This document shows, piece by piece, positions 12,901 through 27,900 of a DNA stretch of 64,000 nt (the stretch's first letter is position 1; each line of letters starts with the position of its first letter). Location of the stretch: NCBI GenBank assembly GCA_034231615.1, contig CM067302.1, positions 9,953,231 to 10,017,230 of the forward strand. The letters are read 5' to 3'. Position numbers and translations under genes: made by a program. The notes under the pieces were generated by a model that saw nothing but the letters and a program-made list of their open reading frames with translations, was not told the origin of the DNA and did not search any database. This stretch comes from Meghimatium bilineatum (Eukaryota; Mollusca; Gastropoda; Stylommatophora; Philomycidae).

Positions 12901-15900
12901 AAACAAACATGTCTGTTTTTTTAAATTGCAGGACTTAAGAAAATGGTTACTAGAATAGATTTGGATCTGATGGACACTGAAGATGTACTTTCCTCTATCG
13001 TTTCTGACCACGTCAAAGATCAAGTTTTTCATTTTCTGTTGGATGAAGTTGCTTGGGTCAAGGAAACGGAAAAATTGTTGTCATTGATAAAGAAATTGTA
13101 CCCTCTTAGTTCAATCTGGTGTGCAGGAATGCTGATTGAGTGCCAACCTGAAGACTTTGACACTGGCAGACTAGAAGTAAACAATTTTTTCATTTTCACC
13201 ATCAATGTTATCACTACTATAATCATAACTATAATCACCATAATCATAACTGTCAATAATCATTAACCTGAATACTGCAAATCACGGTATACTGGAAGTA
13301 TGCCCTATAATGTTTACCAAAAGCATACATTCAAATATCATGTTGAGTAGTGCTATAGTCAGATGGTTGGAGTAGTGCTATAGTCAGATGGTTGGAGTAG
13401 TGCTATAGTCAGATGGTTGGGGTAGTGCTATAGTCAGATGGTTGGAGTAGTGCTATAGTCAGATGGTTGGAGCAGTGCTGTAGTCAGATGGTTGAATCAG
13501 TGCTATAGTCAGGAGGTTGGAGCAGTGCTATAGTCAGATGGTTAGAGTAGTGTGATAGTCAGATGGTTAGAGTAGTGCTATAGTCAGATGGTTAGAGTAG
13601 TGCTGTAGTCAGATGGTTAGAGTAGTGCTGTAGTCAGATGGTTAGAGTAGTGCTGTAGTCAGATGGTTAGAGTAGTGCTGTAGTCAGATGGTTGAATCAG
13701 TGCTATAGTCAGGAGGTTGGAGCAGTGCTATAGTCAGATGGTTAGAGTAGTGCTATAGTCAGATGGTTAGACTAGTGCTATAGTCAGATGGTTAGAGTAG
13801 TGCTATAGTCAGATGGTTAGAGTAGTGCTATAGTCAGACGGTTAGAGTAGTGCTGTAGTCAGATGGTTAGAGTAGTGCTATAGTCAGATGGTTAGAGTAG
13901 TGCTATAGTCAGATGGTTAGAGTAGTGCTATAGTCAGACGGTTAGAGCAGTGCTATAGTCAGATGGTTAGAGTAGTGCTATAGTCAGATGGTTAGAGTAG
14001 TGCTATAGTCAGACGGTTAGAGTAGTGCTGTAGTAGTTGGTTAGAGTGGTGCTATAGTCAGGTGGTTGGAGTATCTACATAACAATTCTCATCACTACAT
14101 CTCAATCACTAGTTTTATTTGTGGAAATATGAGAAACTGATGGCACTACATCTGTGATTCTCCTTCCTCTTGCATTTGTTCTCAAACTCCTGTTGGATAG
14201 TGGATAACGGAATACTCCGGAAGTATTCTGGATAATGGAATACTCCATGTGACTATCTATTACTCAACTAAAACATCTGTGTCTTAAAACTTGACACAAC
14301 TGACTTCCCAAAGAAGGGTGTCACTTGGGCTAAGTCTTCTAAACACATTTGCTTTCAAGGCTACTATGAAAAATAGATCCTGTATGAAACACATATACAC
14401 AAGGTACATCATCATAACGAAGGTTGGCTGCAACGTATCTCCAACATCTCCTGTCACTTGTCTTGGGGTGCACTCTGCTAGACTTTAACCTGTCCATCGT
14501 GTGATGTTACTCTCCCACTTGTATCTCTGCCTTACCTCTTGCTCGCTTCCCTTTGACTTTACCCTCAAGAAAGGTCTTCAAAACACAAGGTACACAAATA
14601 TGTAAATTATTCGAGAAGTAATATCTATCAGCTGACAGGCTCATGTTGCATCACAGTTAGAAGAGGAATATCGAGAGTGATAGACAAGAGTACATTTAGA
14701 AGTCATTTTTTTAACGAGTTTGTACATGCCAATATTTTCAGAAAGAAATGCAGTCAAATCCTATTATAGCAACTTGGTCTGGTGAAATATGTGTGCGTAA
14801 TTGAATCTTTTCTTGTTAAATTTCATTATCCTTCTAAATAAATGCACAGCTGTCACAACTTCTTGTACATATCGACTTCTAAATAAATGCACAGCTGTCA
14901 CAATTTCTTGTACACATAAACTTCTAAATATATGCACAGCTGTCACAACTTCTTGTACACATAAACTTCTAAATATATGCACAGCTGTCACAACTTCTTG
15001 TACACATAAACTTCTGCTGCTAAAAGTTTTTACTTTACGTAGAACACAGGTCTTTGAAGTTTCACTTGATGATAACTGACAGACTATCACTAAAAGGCTA
15101 TTGGATGTAAACATGAAAAAATAGAAATAGTACACATTTTCAATGTTTCAAACTGTCAGGTCTTTACTGGTGAAAAAACAATAAAAACAATAGAAATAGT
15201 AAAAACAATGTTACCACCAGAGAGGAACTATATTCTTGATAAAGACCTAAGGTTTGAAACATTGAAAATGTCTTGTGTATTATTATTTGTATTTATTCGT
15301 GTTTACACCCCATAGCCTTTTAGTGACAGTTTGTCAGTTATCATCAAGTGAAACTTGAAAAGCTTGTGTTCTATGCAAGTATAATTATTCTTCAGTTTCA
15401 CAGCAGTATTATCTTTTATGGTGAAGGAGTTCACTTACTTAGGAAGCATTATATCGAGTGAAAGGAAAAACAGTAAAGAGATACAAAATAGATGCAACAA
15501 AACATACCAGATCCTGCGACAGATGACACTTATTCTTAAGAACAAAAATGTAAACATAGACACTAAAGTTGCATTATACAAGACTATTATTATCCCATTT
15601 ATATGCTACCAGTGCCAAACCTGGACAATGACTTGTGTTAAGACAAAAGAAATATAGTGACAGCTGAAATGATGCGTGCACAAAGAATACTCAGTGTCAT
15701 TAAGAGATAGAATTAGAAAGGATAACATCAGATAGATAACCAAAACAATACCAGTATTGGAACACATCAAAAGACAACAGATCAAGTGGTTTTCACACGC
15801 TTCCAGACTACCAACAGACAGCATACCACAGATGGCCATGATAATTAGACATCACTGCTATAAATCTAGAGGCAGACCATGTAAAAGATGGATGGCAGAA

Positions 15901-18900
15901 ATCAAAGAGGCTGTGGGAACAAGCTTACAAACAGCACAAGAATGCCTTCAGAGAACTCTTCTACCCCTGACACCCCAAGAAGGCCATCTCCAGAGAACTC
16001 TTCTACCCCTGACATCTCAAGAAGGCCATCTCCAGATAACTCTTTTACCTCTGACACCTCAAGAAGGCCATCTCCAGAGAACTCTTCTACCCCTGACATC
16101 TCAAGAAGGCCATCTCCAGATAACTCTTTTACCTCTGACACCTCAAGAAGGCCATCTCCAGAAAACTCTTCTACCCCTGACACCTATAAATAACCAAATG
16201 GTCGGAGAGTGCTGCAGTAACCAAAGGAATAAATAACATTTATTTTTTTATATATTTATCCATATTAAGTAACCTGTTGAACTTATTTTGTATTACTATT
16301 TACCCCCTGACACTTCAAGGTAAACAAGGGCCACAGCAAATAGTAAGATAGATAAATTACCTTTTATTCATTGTACTAAAACTTTTTGTACACATAAACC
16401 TCTGCTGCTATAGCTTATTGTAGGAATACTGCTGTCACAACTTCTTGTACTGTAAAATTATGAGAAAATATTTGTAAATCATTATTACCTGAACTGAGCA
16501 CTAGACAACAAAGTGTCTCTTGTCAATCATAGTCATAATTGTGTTTAATTTATTTGATTTGTAATATGTAGGTCATTCTACGATGCCCACCTTCAGTTCA
16601 AAGAGTTCTACGGATTGTGGATAACAGAGATGAGAGGTGTCAGTTGTACAAATTGGATGTAAGTTCTTTATATATCATATCCACATTTAATATAACTAAG
16701 AATGAGAACTGATACCATATACTTCTAGTATTCCCTTTGTGACAGTCATTAGATTGTGACAGTCATTAGATTGTGACAGTCATTAGATGGTGACAGTCAT
16801 TAAATTGTGACAGTCATTATATTGTGACAGTCATTAGGTTGTGACAATCATTAAATTGTGACAGTCATTAGATTGTGACAGTCATTAGATTGTTAGTCAT
16901 TAAATTGGGACAGTCATTAGATTGGGACAGTCATTAGATTGTGACAGTCATTAAATACAATACACTCACAGTTTGTAGTTTAGAATTATTTATCAGTTGT
17001 TTAGTCAGCCTTTTTACAGCATGATTTCTATGTAAAGTAAATTTATAAATATCTTTTATAAATATATTTCACCGGCTTATGTTTTGGACAATTTTGAATT
17101 GTTAAAAGAAGTTAATTCAAAACAAGAGCTGCTTACGTAAATCAGAAAGAGACAGTCCACATTTCTGGACACATCATGAGAAGAGAAGAGATGGAAGATA
17201 TTGTAAATTCATGCTTCCTACTTGAACTTAATTGTATGAACAGATTGTAACAACAGGAAAGTTGAAGAACAAGAGAGGTAAGGGATGACCAAGATAGAAG
17301 ATGCAACACCTAGCAGTGTGACATGGGAGAACACCGATATCGGAAAAGGGTACATGGTGTACATCATACAAATTAGATTTACAGCAGACAAAATAGAAAG
17401 CAACAAAAAGATGCAACAAAACATACCAGATCTTAGGACAGATGACACGTATTTTCAAGAACAAAAATGTAAACATAGACACTAAAGTTGCATTATACAA
17501 GACTATTATTATTCCATCACTATGCTACCAGTGCCAAACCTGGACAATGACAACGCAAGACAAAAGAAAAATAGTGACAACAGAAATGACATGTCTACGA
17601 AGAATACACGGAGTGTCATTAAGAGATAGAATTGGAAACGATAACATCAGACAAATAACCAAAACAATACCAGTATTGGAACACTTCAAAAGACAACAGA
17701 TCAAATGGTTTTCACACGCTTCCAGACTACCGACATATAGCATGCCACAAATGACCATGACACATAGACATAACGGTTATAAAGCCAGAGGCAGACCATG
17801 TAAAAGATGGATCACAGAAATCAAAGAATCTACAGGAACAAGCTTACAAACAGCGCACAAGAAGGCCATCTCCAGAGAACTCTTCCACCCCTGACGCCGC
17901 AAGGCAAACAAGGGACACAGCGTATAGATAGATAGATAGATAGATAGATATAAAATAGAAAGCTGTGGAAAGACATTATAACCAACACCAAATGACATAG
18001 ACCACAGACCATAAGAGGAAAAACATTGTGGCTATTACATAGACCTCTACATAGGCAATATTGTATTGGTGTGGATATATTTGTCATGAAAGGATTCCAT
18101 TGTAATATAGGCCTATGGTATGGTTGGTTGCTGATCCAGCGGTTCATGCGCTCATGCCCTTTGACATAATGCCATTAAATGGCATTATATTGCTGGGAAG
18201 TCTGTGGATTTTCTGCCCACCCCGGGACAGAGAATAACTATCACACCTCCAGGAAGGTAAGTTTCAACCTATGCACTGCTCCTAGCCACTGTAGCTAAGA
18301 TAGGGTTCACTGTGCTCATTCCTCGCCACCAATTGACTACTGGTTATGCCGAACTTCTCTATTGCTCCAGGCATGCAACCAAATGTTCAAGTCAAAAGGA
18401 TTGTCACGTCCTGAGTCACTGTGCCCCTATGATGGACTCAGCCATAGGAAAAAACAGTGCTGTCAGTTTCCTCCTCCCCAGTGGTGCACAGTACTTCTCT
18501 GGCTCCCTCCCAACCACAGAGGGTGCATACATATATATTCAGGTAAACATGAAACACATTTCAACAACAAAATAAAAAGCATAATTGTATAGATGACATG
18601 CCATGAAGCTTCTATAATAGATAACCTCAATATAACGGCATGTCATCTACTAAGGTTTTCTGTTGCATGGGTGGTTTGTATCTATGTTTTGTGTGGGTTT
18701 GTAACAGGTTTGTGTGCCTATGGTATCATGTTTACATTTTCTGTGTAGAGGTTTTTACAAAACTTTTATTGTTATTTTCAGAGTGCAAAAGCTGGACTTC
18801 CAACAGATGGACTGCCTGCTTTCTTTATAATTCACTCAAGACATGGGGACCCATCAATCCAGCCATACGATTGTCCCATTTGTGCCAGGGAATTATCAGA

Positions 18901-21900
18901 TTTCTTGATACATCATTTGAATATGAAAAAAACAATCACTAACCAGAATCTAACCACTCAGGATATATCTGAGATTCGTCAAGATTGTAGCCAATCAATT
19001 TACTCTAAAACTATTACTGACCAATCAGAGTGCAAGGGAAATGGATCAAACAACCAATGGGGTAGCAGTAGAGGTAGTGATAGTGGATGCGATGTTGAAT
19101 ATAAAGAAAATACATTTGATTTTGAAGTTGTTTCTGCTGATGACAAGCTTCCCATTGCAACACAGGAAAAGAAAATTGGAAACAGGAAAAAGAAAAATAA
19201 GACAAACTGCGGCTCTGAACTTGTAAATAACCAAGATAAAAAAACAATCATTGAAACTAATCCCCAAGACCTCAGTGTTGATTGTACCCCAAGCTCTGCA
19301 GCAAGAAAATCCAATAAATCTGGTCAAGCAGATACAAAAAACAGTTCATCTAAACATAAACCCCGTTCTGCCAAACAATCAAGCAGAAATCAGAACTGTG
19401 AAGATTCACAAAAACCTATCCAAGAAAGTTCTGGAAAAAGTGATAACTGTACAAATAATCTGGAAGATACAAAGAAATTAGACCAAGACACAGTCAACGT
19501 AAATGAAATCCCTATCACAAATACTAAACCTCATGGCTCAAAAAAGACCAAATCTAGCAAAGCAAAATCTAAGCACCACAATATCACTGGCATAGACATC
19601 TCTAAAGATGGTGCCATGTACCCTTTTCTGAATTTTAGAGATGCTGTATTGCCAGTCACTGTCCCTAGGGTGTGGCATCACTACAACAAGAGAGGCTATT
19701 GGTCAATATCCAGAGGAGCTTTAGCACAAGAAATGGTCCTTCTAGGTATGGATTGGTAGTAATTATTTTTATTAACCAGTGATTTTTTGGCAGACAAATA
19801 AAATAACTATACGCGACACACACAAAAAAGACACATTAACTCTTAATTGACCGTCCATTGCAAACTATTGTCCCCTCTTTAAGCATGACAGCTGTTCCTA
19901 GTTTAACCCATTCAATCCCTTGTTGTTATGTTATGTTCCTCCAGGGCCAAAGGCGGCGCATAGGGCAGAAACCATAGCTTTCCATTTCTGTCTATGTGTT
20001 GCCAGGTCTTTCAATTGTTGCGTGTTGTTTAGTTCATTGACATGCCTTCTCTATTAATGGTTCTTCGTAGAGTTTCTCTAGGTCTCCCTCTTCTTCTTAC
20101 TCAAGGTGGCACCCAATATAGTGACTGCTGGGGAATTCTTAGGCTGTTCATTCTGAGAACATGGCCGATGTAAGTCCAACGCCTTTGTCTAATGAAGGAA
20201 GATATATAGGTTTGTTTGCTTTCCTCTCTTATAGTAGTGTTAGATTTAAAGTCACTCCACTTAACATTCAGAATTGTACATAGGCATTTGTTTTCAAAGG
20301 AGTCGAGTCTCTTATCTGTGGCTTTTTAACTATCGCATCCGTATGATAGAATAGGGATGATGTTGGAGTTAAACAACCTGAGTTTTGTGGTGTTTCTTAA
20401 TATGTTTGATGTCCAGATGTTACGTAGTTTATTGAAAGCACCCGCTGCAAGGGCAATACGAATCCCTTATTGCCCGCTATATATTCATTCTTGAATAACC
20501 CATTCTCATCCGACTTTCACTTTCTTTTAGATTTATGTTCTTTATGGTTACCATACCAATAGACATGCTAAATTTAGCCCTGATGTGACTAACAGTAATA
20601 GAAGCTTCTTTTGCAGTTTTCTGGTCGTTTTTAACGTGTGTCATATAGGAGGTGTGAACTTTCTTCACAGAATGGAGCTATTTATGTGAAGTTTCTTCAC
20701 AGAATGGAGCTATTTATGTGAACTTTCTTCACAGAATGGAGCTATTTATGATGTTGTTTGGCAATGTGTTGTTTTTAAATGGAATTTTAGAGAACATGAA
20801 TGATGGGGAAGTAGTTCAGTATTTAGTAGTTGAAATTATTGACGATCTGTCATCATCATCAAGTGCATCTCCACAACAAAGGTTGGCTGCAACAGACCCC
20901 CAACATCCCGTCTCTTGTTTTGGTGGTGCACTCTGCTAGACTGTAACCTGTAACCATCTTGTGATGTGCACTCTGCTAGACTGTAACCTGTAACCATCTT
21001 ATGATGTTACTCTCCCACTTGTATCTCTGCCCTACCTCTTGCTCGCTTCCCTTTGACTTTACCCTCTAGTAAGGTTTTCAACAAGGTCTCTTAATGTGTC
21101 CAAAATATGTCATTTTCCTGATCTTTATTTCTCTTAGTAATTCTTTCTTCATATTAGGCCTAAGTGTTTTTAGAACCTCTTTGTTTGTTTTCTTCTCTTT
21201 CCATGATGTTCTCCCTATTCTTCTATATACCCACATCTCAAAGGTATCAATTCTGTCCTCTAATTGTTTATTTAGTGTCCATGTTTCTGAGCCATACATT
21301 AATATAGAATAGATGTAACATTTATAATTCTCATTTCTAACTTAGCCCCTATTTGTAATTTGTTTAGATGTTACTATTTTCCTTATGTCATTGAAGGTAC
21401 TTTTAGAGATTCCTATTTTCCTCTTAGTTAAACATGAGAATTATAAAATGATACATCTATTCTATATTAATGTATGGCTCAGAAACATGGACACTAAATA
21501 AACAATTAGAAGACAAAATTGATGCATTTGAGATGTGGGTATATAGAAGAATAGGGAGAACATGGAAAGAGAAGAAAACAAATAAAGAGGTGCTAAAGAC
21601 ACTTAATATGAAGAAAGAACTACTAAGAGAAATAAAGATCAAATAAAGGCAAATAAAATACTTTGGACACATTAAAAGACATGACACCCTATTGAAGACC
21701 TTACTTGAGGGTAAAGCCAAAGGGAAGCGAGCAAGAGGTAGGCAGAGATACAAGTGGGAGAGTAACATCACATGATGGACAGGTTACAGTCTAGCAGAGT
21801 GTACCACCGAGACAGGAGATGTTGGAGATAAGTTGCAGCCAACCTTCGTTGCGGAAACGGCACTTGATGATGATTTTCCTGTTAACTTCTGTTTCACATC

Positions 21901-24900
21901 TGCCGTCATTTGTGACAATGTGTCCACGATATTGATAATGTTCTACTTGTTGTAGATGATCTGTAGTATAGTCCTAATTGATAATGTGCCCCCCTTCCCT
22001 GATAGATCTAATAATTATTGAAAATAGTCTAAACAGCTGATCTATGTCAATATTGATCAATTTCACCAGAAAGCAGCTTCTGGAAACGACACTTTCTAGG
22101 CCTATCTTTCACTATTTATACGTGAGTAGATTTTTTAGGTAGATTTGAGTAGATATTTTAGGTAGATTTTAGTAGATTTTTTAGGTAGATTTGAGTAGAT
22201 TTTTTAGGTAGATTTGAGTAGATTTTTTAGGTAGATGCAGAACAGACAAATTTTATACTGGTAACAAAATTTTCAGAAAAACCAGATCTTTTTGTGAAAC
22301 CTGTTTCACCAGATATGCCTATCTAGGGATTTCTTTATGTGAACTATGTCTATTTATGTGGAGTAGTTAACAGTTATAGAATATTGTTGTCATGTTGTGT
22401 AAGGGAGACTGCTGTTGTCATGTTGTGTAAGGGAGATTGCGTTGCAGCTTTAATTTTAACATTTATCAGCAAACATTTTGACAGAAGTAAATGAAGCCGA
22501 CGTGAAACTGGTGGTCATTTGTTTACTCTCGCATGATACATGACAAGTAAACGTATCTTACATGACAAGTAAACTTATCTTACATGGCATTCACAAAGAT
22601 ATTTTCACAGATCAGTACCTCTTCATTTATCTGTTAATTGGACTTTGAATCATAAAAATTGATGTGGAAAAAGTAAAGTGGAATGCATGACTGTATGGCT
22701 AGAACGCCGGCCTCAGATTCCTGAGGATCTTGGGTTCATTTTGTGGTTGGGACAAGGATTTTTATCTGTCAGAGGTGCAATAAAAAATCTTCCTGTACAC
22801 ATTGCGGCAACAGCTTTGGCAAAGCAGCCTTTATTTCCACAGCCTTAGCAGCCTCCCTGCATTCCTTAACAGGAAAACATGCAGTACTGAAAGAAAAATG
22901 TAGGAAAAACAATTGAAAACAATTAACACTATGCAATGAGATTGCTCAGATGAGATAAAAAAAAGATAGAGTCTATTAGTAATGGACTATAAAAACATCA
23001 CAGATGAAAACCTATGGCACAGATGAAAACCTATGGCACAGTACAGACAGACCTTATTAAGATCTCTATACTAGCATTTTCTAAATGACACTAAAGGAGA
23101 TATAATAACATGACTTTAAGAATTTGTAATTAACCCCAGGGCAAGCACATCAGGGCAACTGAGGTGTGTTTGTAACCAGTGAGCTATAAGAACTGTAAGC
23201 ATCCATTCACTTCATCATGTGTTGCCAGAGACCAAGCTCCTGTGGATTTGTCTAGAGTGCATCAAAGTAAATTCAGTAAAGTAAACTAAACGTAATTAAT
23301 TTAAACTAGGTAAACTAATTCAAACTAAACTAATTTAAACAAGGTAAACTAATTTAAACAAGGTAAACTAATTCAAACTAAACTAATTTAAACAAGGTAA
23401 ACTAATTTAAACAAGGTAAACTAATTCAAACTAAACTAATTTAAACAAGGTAAACTAATTTAAACAAGGTAAACTAATTTAAACAAGGTAAACTAATTCA
23501 AACTAAACTAATTTAAACAAGGTAAACTAATTTAAACAAGGTAAACTAATTTAAACAAGGTAAACTAATTCAAACTAAACTAATTTAAACAAGGTAAACT
23601 AATTTAAACAAGGTAAACTAATTTAAAGTAAACTAATTTAAACTAAACTGAACATAAAGTGGAATGCCGTATGCAAAGTGCAATGAAAATGAAACATTTG
23701 CGAGATCTGTGGGTTACTGAATCTGTTTTCTTCTTCCATTTTGAATAATGTCCTTGTTACCCCATAAAATCTATGTATTGTTCAGACATATCTCTCGCTA
23801 ATTGTAACCCCTGGAACCCAGTATTGTGAAAATTCAGGATTTACAGTAAATAGGCCTATAGCTGATATTTCCACTTTACAAAACAGTACCTCATATTTTG
23901 ATTATTATTATCATCTTTTCTCACAGGTTCCAGATCTTTCTGTCAGGAGCTGTATTTCTCTGGAGTACCATTGAAGGTTGAAGAGGCGATGGTGATGAAT
24001 GCTGAAGGAATAGAGCTTGAGAACTATTTTGTAATGTGTCCAGTTGGGGCTGTTCATGGTCTGGAGTACAAGGTAGATAACCGCTGTTTCTCCAGAATAA
24101 TATAATTAACGTGTAGCATCCCAGCTAAAAATAATGCGTACTTCCTCTGACACCCGGCCATTTTTTTATGACTTCTGGGTATTCTGCACTTGTTTGCTTT
24201 TTTAGCGTAACGTTTTATTTATTGAGTAGATGTCATAGATGCAGTGATAATACGTGTAGCTTGATTCTGGGTTTTGTTTATTTTGTTGAATTGCGTTTTA
24301 GATGCTGTGGCCCAGGCTGCGATGCCATACTCTAGTACTGGCCTAACTCTACCTGTGTATAGCCTTTTAAAGATTTTGCTGTCCTCTCCCCAGTTTGTGC
24401 CTGCTATCTTTTTCATTATTGCCCTTCTATTTCTGGCTTTTTCTGTCTGTTTTGCCCATGTCATTCTAGAGTCGAGGGTAATTCCGAGGTATGTTGGGTT
24501 CTGCTCTAGTGGGAGACCGTGATTGTTTATTTTTAGTGTTGTTTTAAAACAGACAGCAGCCTATATCATAGAATCTGTAGTCCCAACCTGACTGAGTAAT
24601 GATCTATATCATAGAATCTGTAGTCCCAACCTGACTGAGTAATGATCTATATCATAGAATCTGTATTCCCAACCTGACTGATTAATGATCTATATCATAG
24701 AATCTGTAGTCCCAACCTGACTGAGTAATGATCTATATCATAGAATCTGTAGTCCCAACCTGAGTAATGATCTATATCATAGAATCTGTAGTCCCAACCT
24801 GACTGATTAATGATCTATATCATAGAATCTGTAGTCCCAACCTGACTGAGTAATGATCTATATCATAGAATCTGTAGTCCCAACCTGACTGAGTAATGAT

Positions 24901-27900
24901 CTATATCATAGAATCTGGATTCCCAACCTGACTGAGTAATGATCTATATCATAGAATCTGGATTCCCAACCTGACTGAGTAATGATCTATATCATAGAAT
25001 CTGTAGTCCCAACCTGACTGAGTAATGATCTATATCATAGAATCTGTAGTCCCAACCTGACTGAGTAATGATCTATATCATAGAATCTGTAGTCCCAACC
25101 TGACTGATTAATGATCTATATCATAGAATCTGTAGTCCCAACCTGACTGAGTAATGATCTATATCATAGAATCTGTAGTCCCAACCTGACTGAGTAATGA
25201 TCTATATCATAGAATCTGGATTCCCAACCTGACTGAGTAATGATCTATATCATAGAATCTGTAGTCCCAACCTGACTGAGTAATGATCTATATCATAGAA
25301 TCTGGATTCCCAACCTGACTGAGTAATGATCTATATCATAGAATCTGGATTCCCAACCTGACTGAGTAATGATCTATATCATAGAATCTGGATTCCCAAC
25401 CTGACTGAGTAATGATCTATATCATAGAATCTGTAGTCCCAACCTGACTGAGTAATGATCTATATCATAGAATATGTAGTCCCAACCTGACTGAGTAATG
25501 ATCTATATCATAGAATCTGGATTCCCAACCTGACTGAGTAATGATCTATATCATAGAATCTGGATTCCCAACCTGACTGAGTAATGATCTATATCATAGA
25601 ATCTGGATTCCCAACCTGACTGAGTAATGATCTATATCATAGAATCTGGATTACAAACCTGACTGAGTAATGATCTATATCATAGAATCTGGATTCCCAA
25701 CCTGACTGAGTAATGATCTATATCATAGAATCTGGATTCCCAACCTGACTGAGTAATGATCTATATCATAGAATCTGTAGTCCCAACCTGACTGAGTAAT
25801 GATCTATATCATAGAATCTGTAGTCCCAACCTGACTGAGTAATGATCTATATCATAGAATCTGGATTCCCAACCTGACTGAGTAATGATCTATATCATAG
25901 AATCTGGATTCCCAACCTGACTGAGTAATGATCTATATCATAGAATCTGGATTCCCAACCTGACTGAGTAATGATCTATATCATAGAATCTGGATTCCCA
26001 ACCTGACTGAGTAATGATCTATATCATAGAATCTGGATTCCCAACCTGACTGAGTAATGATCTATATCATAGAATCTGGATTCCCAACCTGACTGAGTAA
26101 TGATCTATATCATAGAATCTGGATTCCCAACCTGACTGAGTAATGATCTATATCATAGAATCTGGATTCCCAACCTGACTGAGTAATGATCTATATCATA
26201 GAATCCGGAGTCCCAACCTGACTGAGTAATGATCTATATCATAGAATCCGGAGTCCCAACCTGACTGAGTAATGATCTATATCATAGAATCTGTAGTCCC
26301 AACCTGACTGAGTAATGATCTATATCATAGAATCTGGATTCCCAACCTGACTGAGTAATGATCTATATCATAGAATCTGGATTCCCAACCTGACTGAGTA
26401 ATGATCTATATCATAGAATCTGGATTCCCAACCTGACTGAGTAATGATCTATATCATAGAATCTGGATTCCCAACCTGACTGAGTAATGATCTATATCAT
26501 AGAATCTGGATTCCCAACCTGACTGAGTAATGATCTATATCATAGAATCTGGATTCCCAACCTGACTGAGTAATGATCTATATCATAGAATCTGGATTCC
26601 CAACCTGACTGAGTAATGATCTATATCATAGAATCTGGATTCCCAACCTGACTGAGTAATGATCTATATCATAGAATCTGGATTCCCAACCTGACTGAGT
26701 AATGATCTATATCATAGAATCTGGATTCCCAACCTGACTGAGTAATGATCTATATCATAGAATCTGGATTCCCAACCTGACTGAGTAATGATCTATTTTA
26801 TAGAATCTGGATTCCCAACCTGACTGAGTAATGATCGACAAAGAAGAAGAATTTATTGAATTATTGATTTCAAATTCAGAGACAATATAGATAAATAGAT
26901 GCTGGATATGATTTGGAGGTATATTTGCTTGTTTGTGTCAGTGTTATGTTGTGTACAATCAAAACGGAGAATGTGGATAAACACACACAAAGAACTTAAC
27001 GTGTCAAGGTCAAACATAGACCTAGTTGTAGCAAACACTGCTCCTCAAATTCCTTGTCAAATTCCTCATTGTCAAATTCCACAGCTCCTCAAATTCCTCA
27101 TTATCAAATTCCACAGCTCCTCAAATTCCTCATTGTAAACGAATGTATTTACATCAGTATTAAGTATTATCACCATCTCCCTCACACCCACATAGGCCTG
27201 TGATTATCTGCAATACCTGCATCACTAAAGCTTTCAAATTCGTCCTTTTCTGAATCATAATCCTTGAAGAATTCTCGAAAAACTGCGGCACTGAAGTTAG
27301 GCCTATGCAGTTTGGCTTGCAAACATGAAAAGGTCGAATAAATTATGACTACGTATTTATATCGCAGCAGAAAATTAAGGAACAAACATACAAATGTCCA
27401 TGAAAACAAACAGCTACCTCAATGTAGACATTTGTCGACAGTAGGTTTCTATCCCTAGAAAAGACCATATTGGAAGGAATAATGTCATAGCAACGAAGAA
27501 AATTGATACAAGATATCAGAGACCGCCTAAACATGACACTCACAGAAGCAGAAGATTGGCTCACAATCGACTGCTTCATCCTGTCCATGATATGCTACCT
27601 GATAAGTATTGAAAATTAGCATGTATACATATATTTCCTTGCTGGTTACTCAAATAAAGTTAATATTTCCTTGCTGGTTACTCAAATAAAGTTAATATTT
27701 CCTTGTTAATTACTCAAATAAAGTTAATATTTCCTTGCTGGTTACTCATATAAAGTTAATATTTCCTTGCTAGTTACTCAAATAAAGTTAATATTTCCTT
27801 GCTAGTTACTCAAATAAAGTTAATATTTCCTTGCTGGTTACTCATATAAAGTTAATATTTCCTTGCTGGTTACTCAAATAAAGTTAATATTTCCTTGCTG

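Noticed and set aside
15950-16190. CRISPR-like repeat-spacer pattern
   Set aside because: Units are contiguous without unique spacers and lie within a LINE ORF in a eukaryotic genome; the same applies to all other arrays here.
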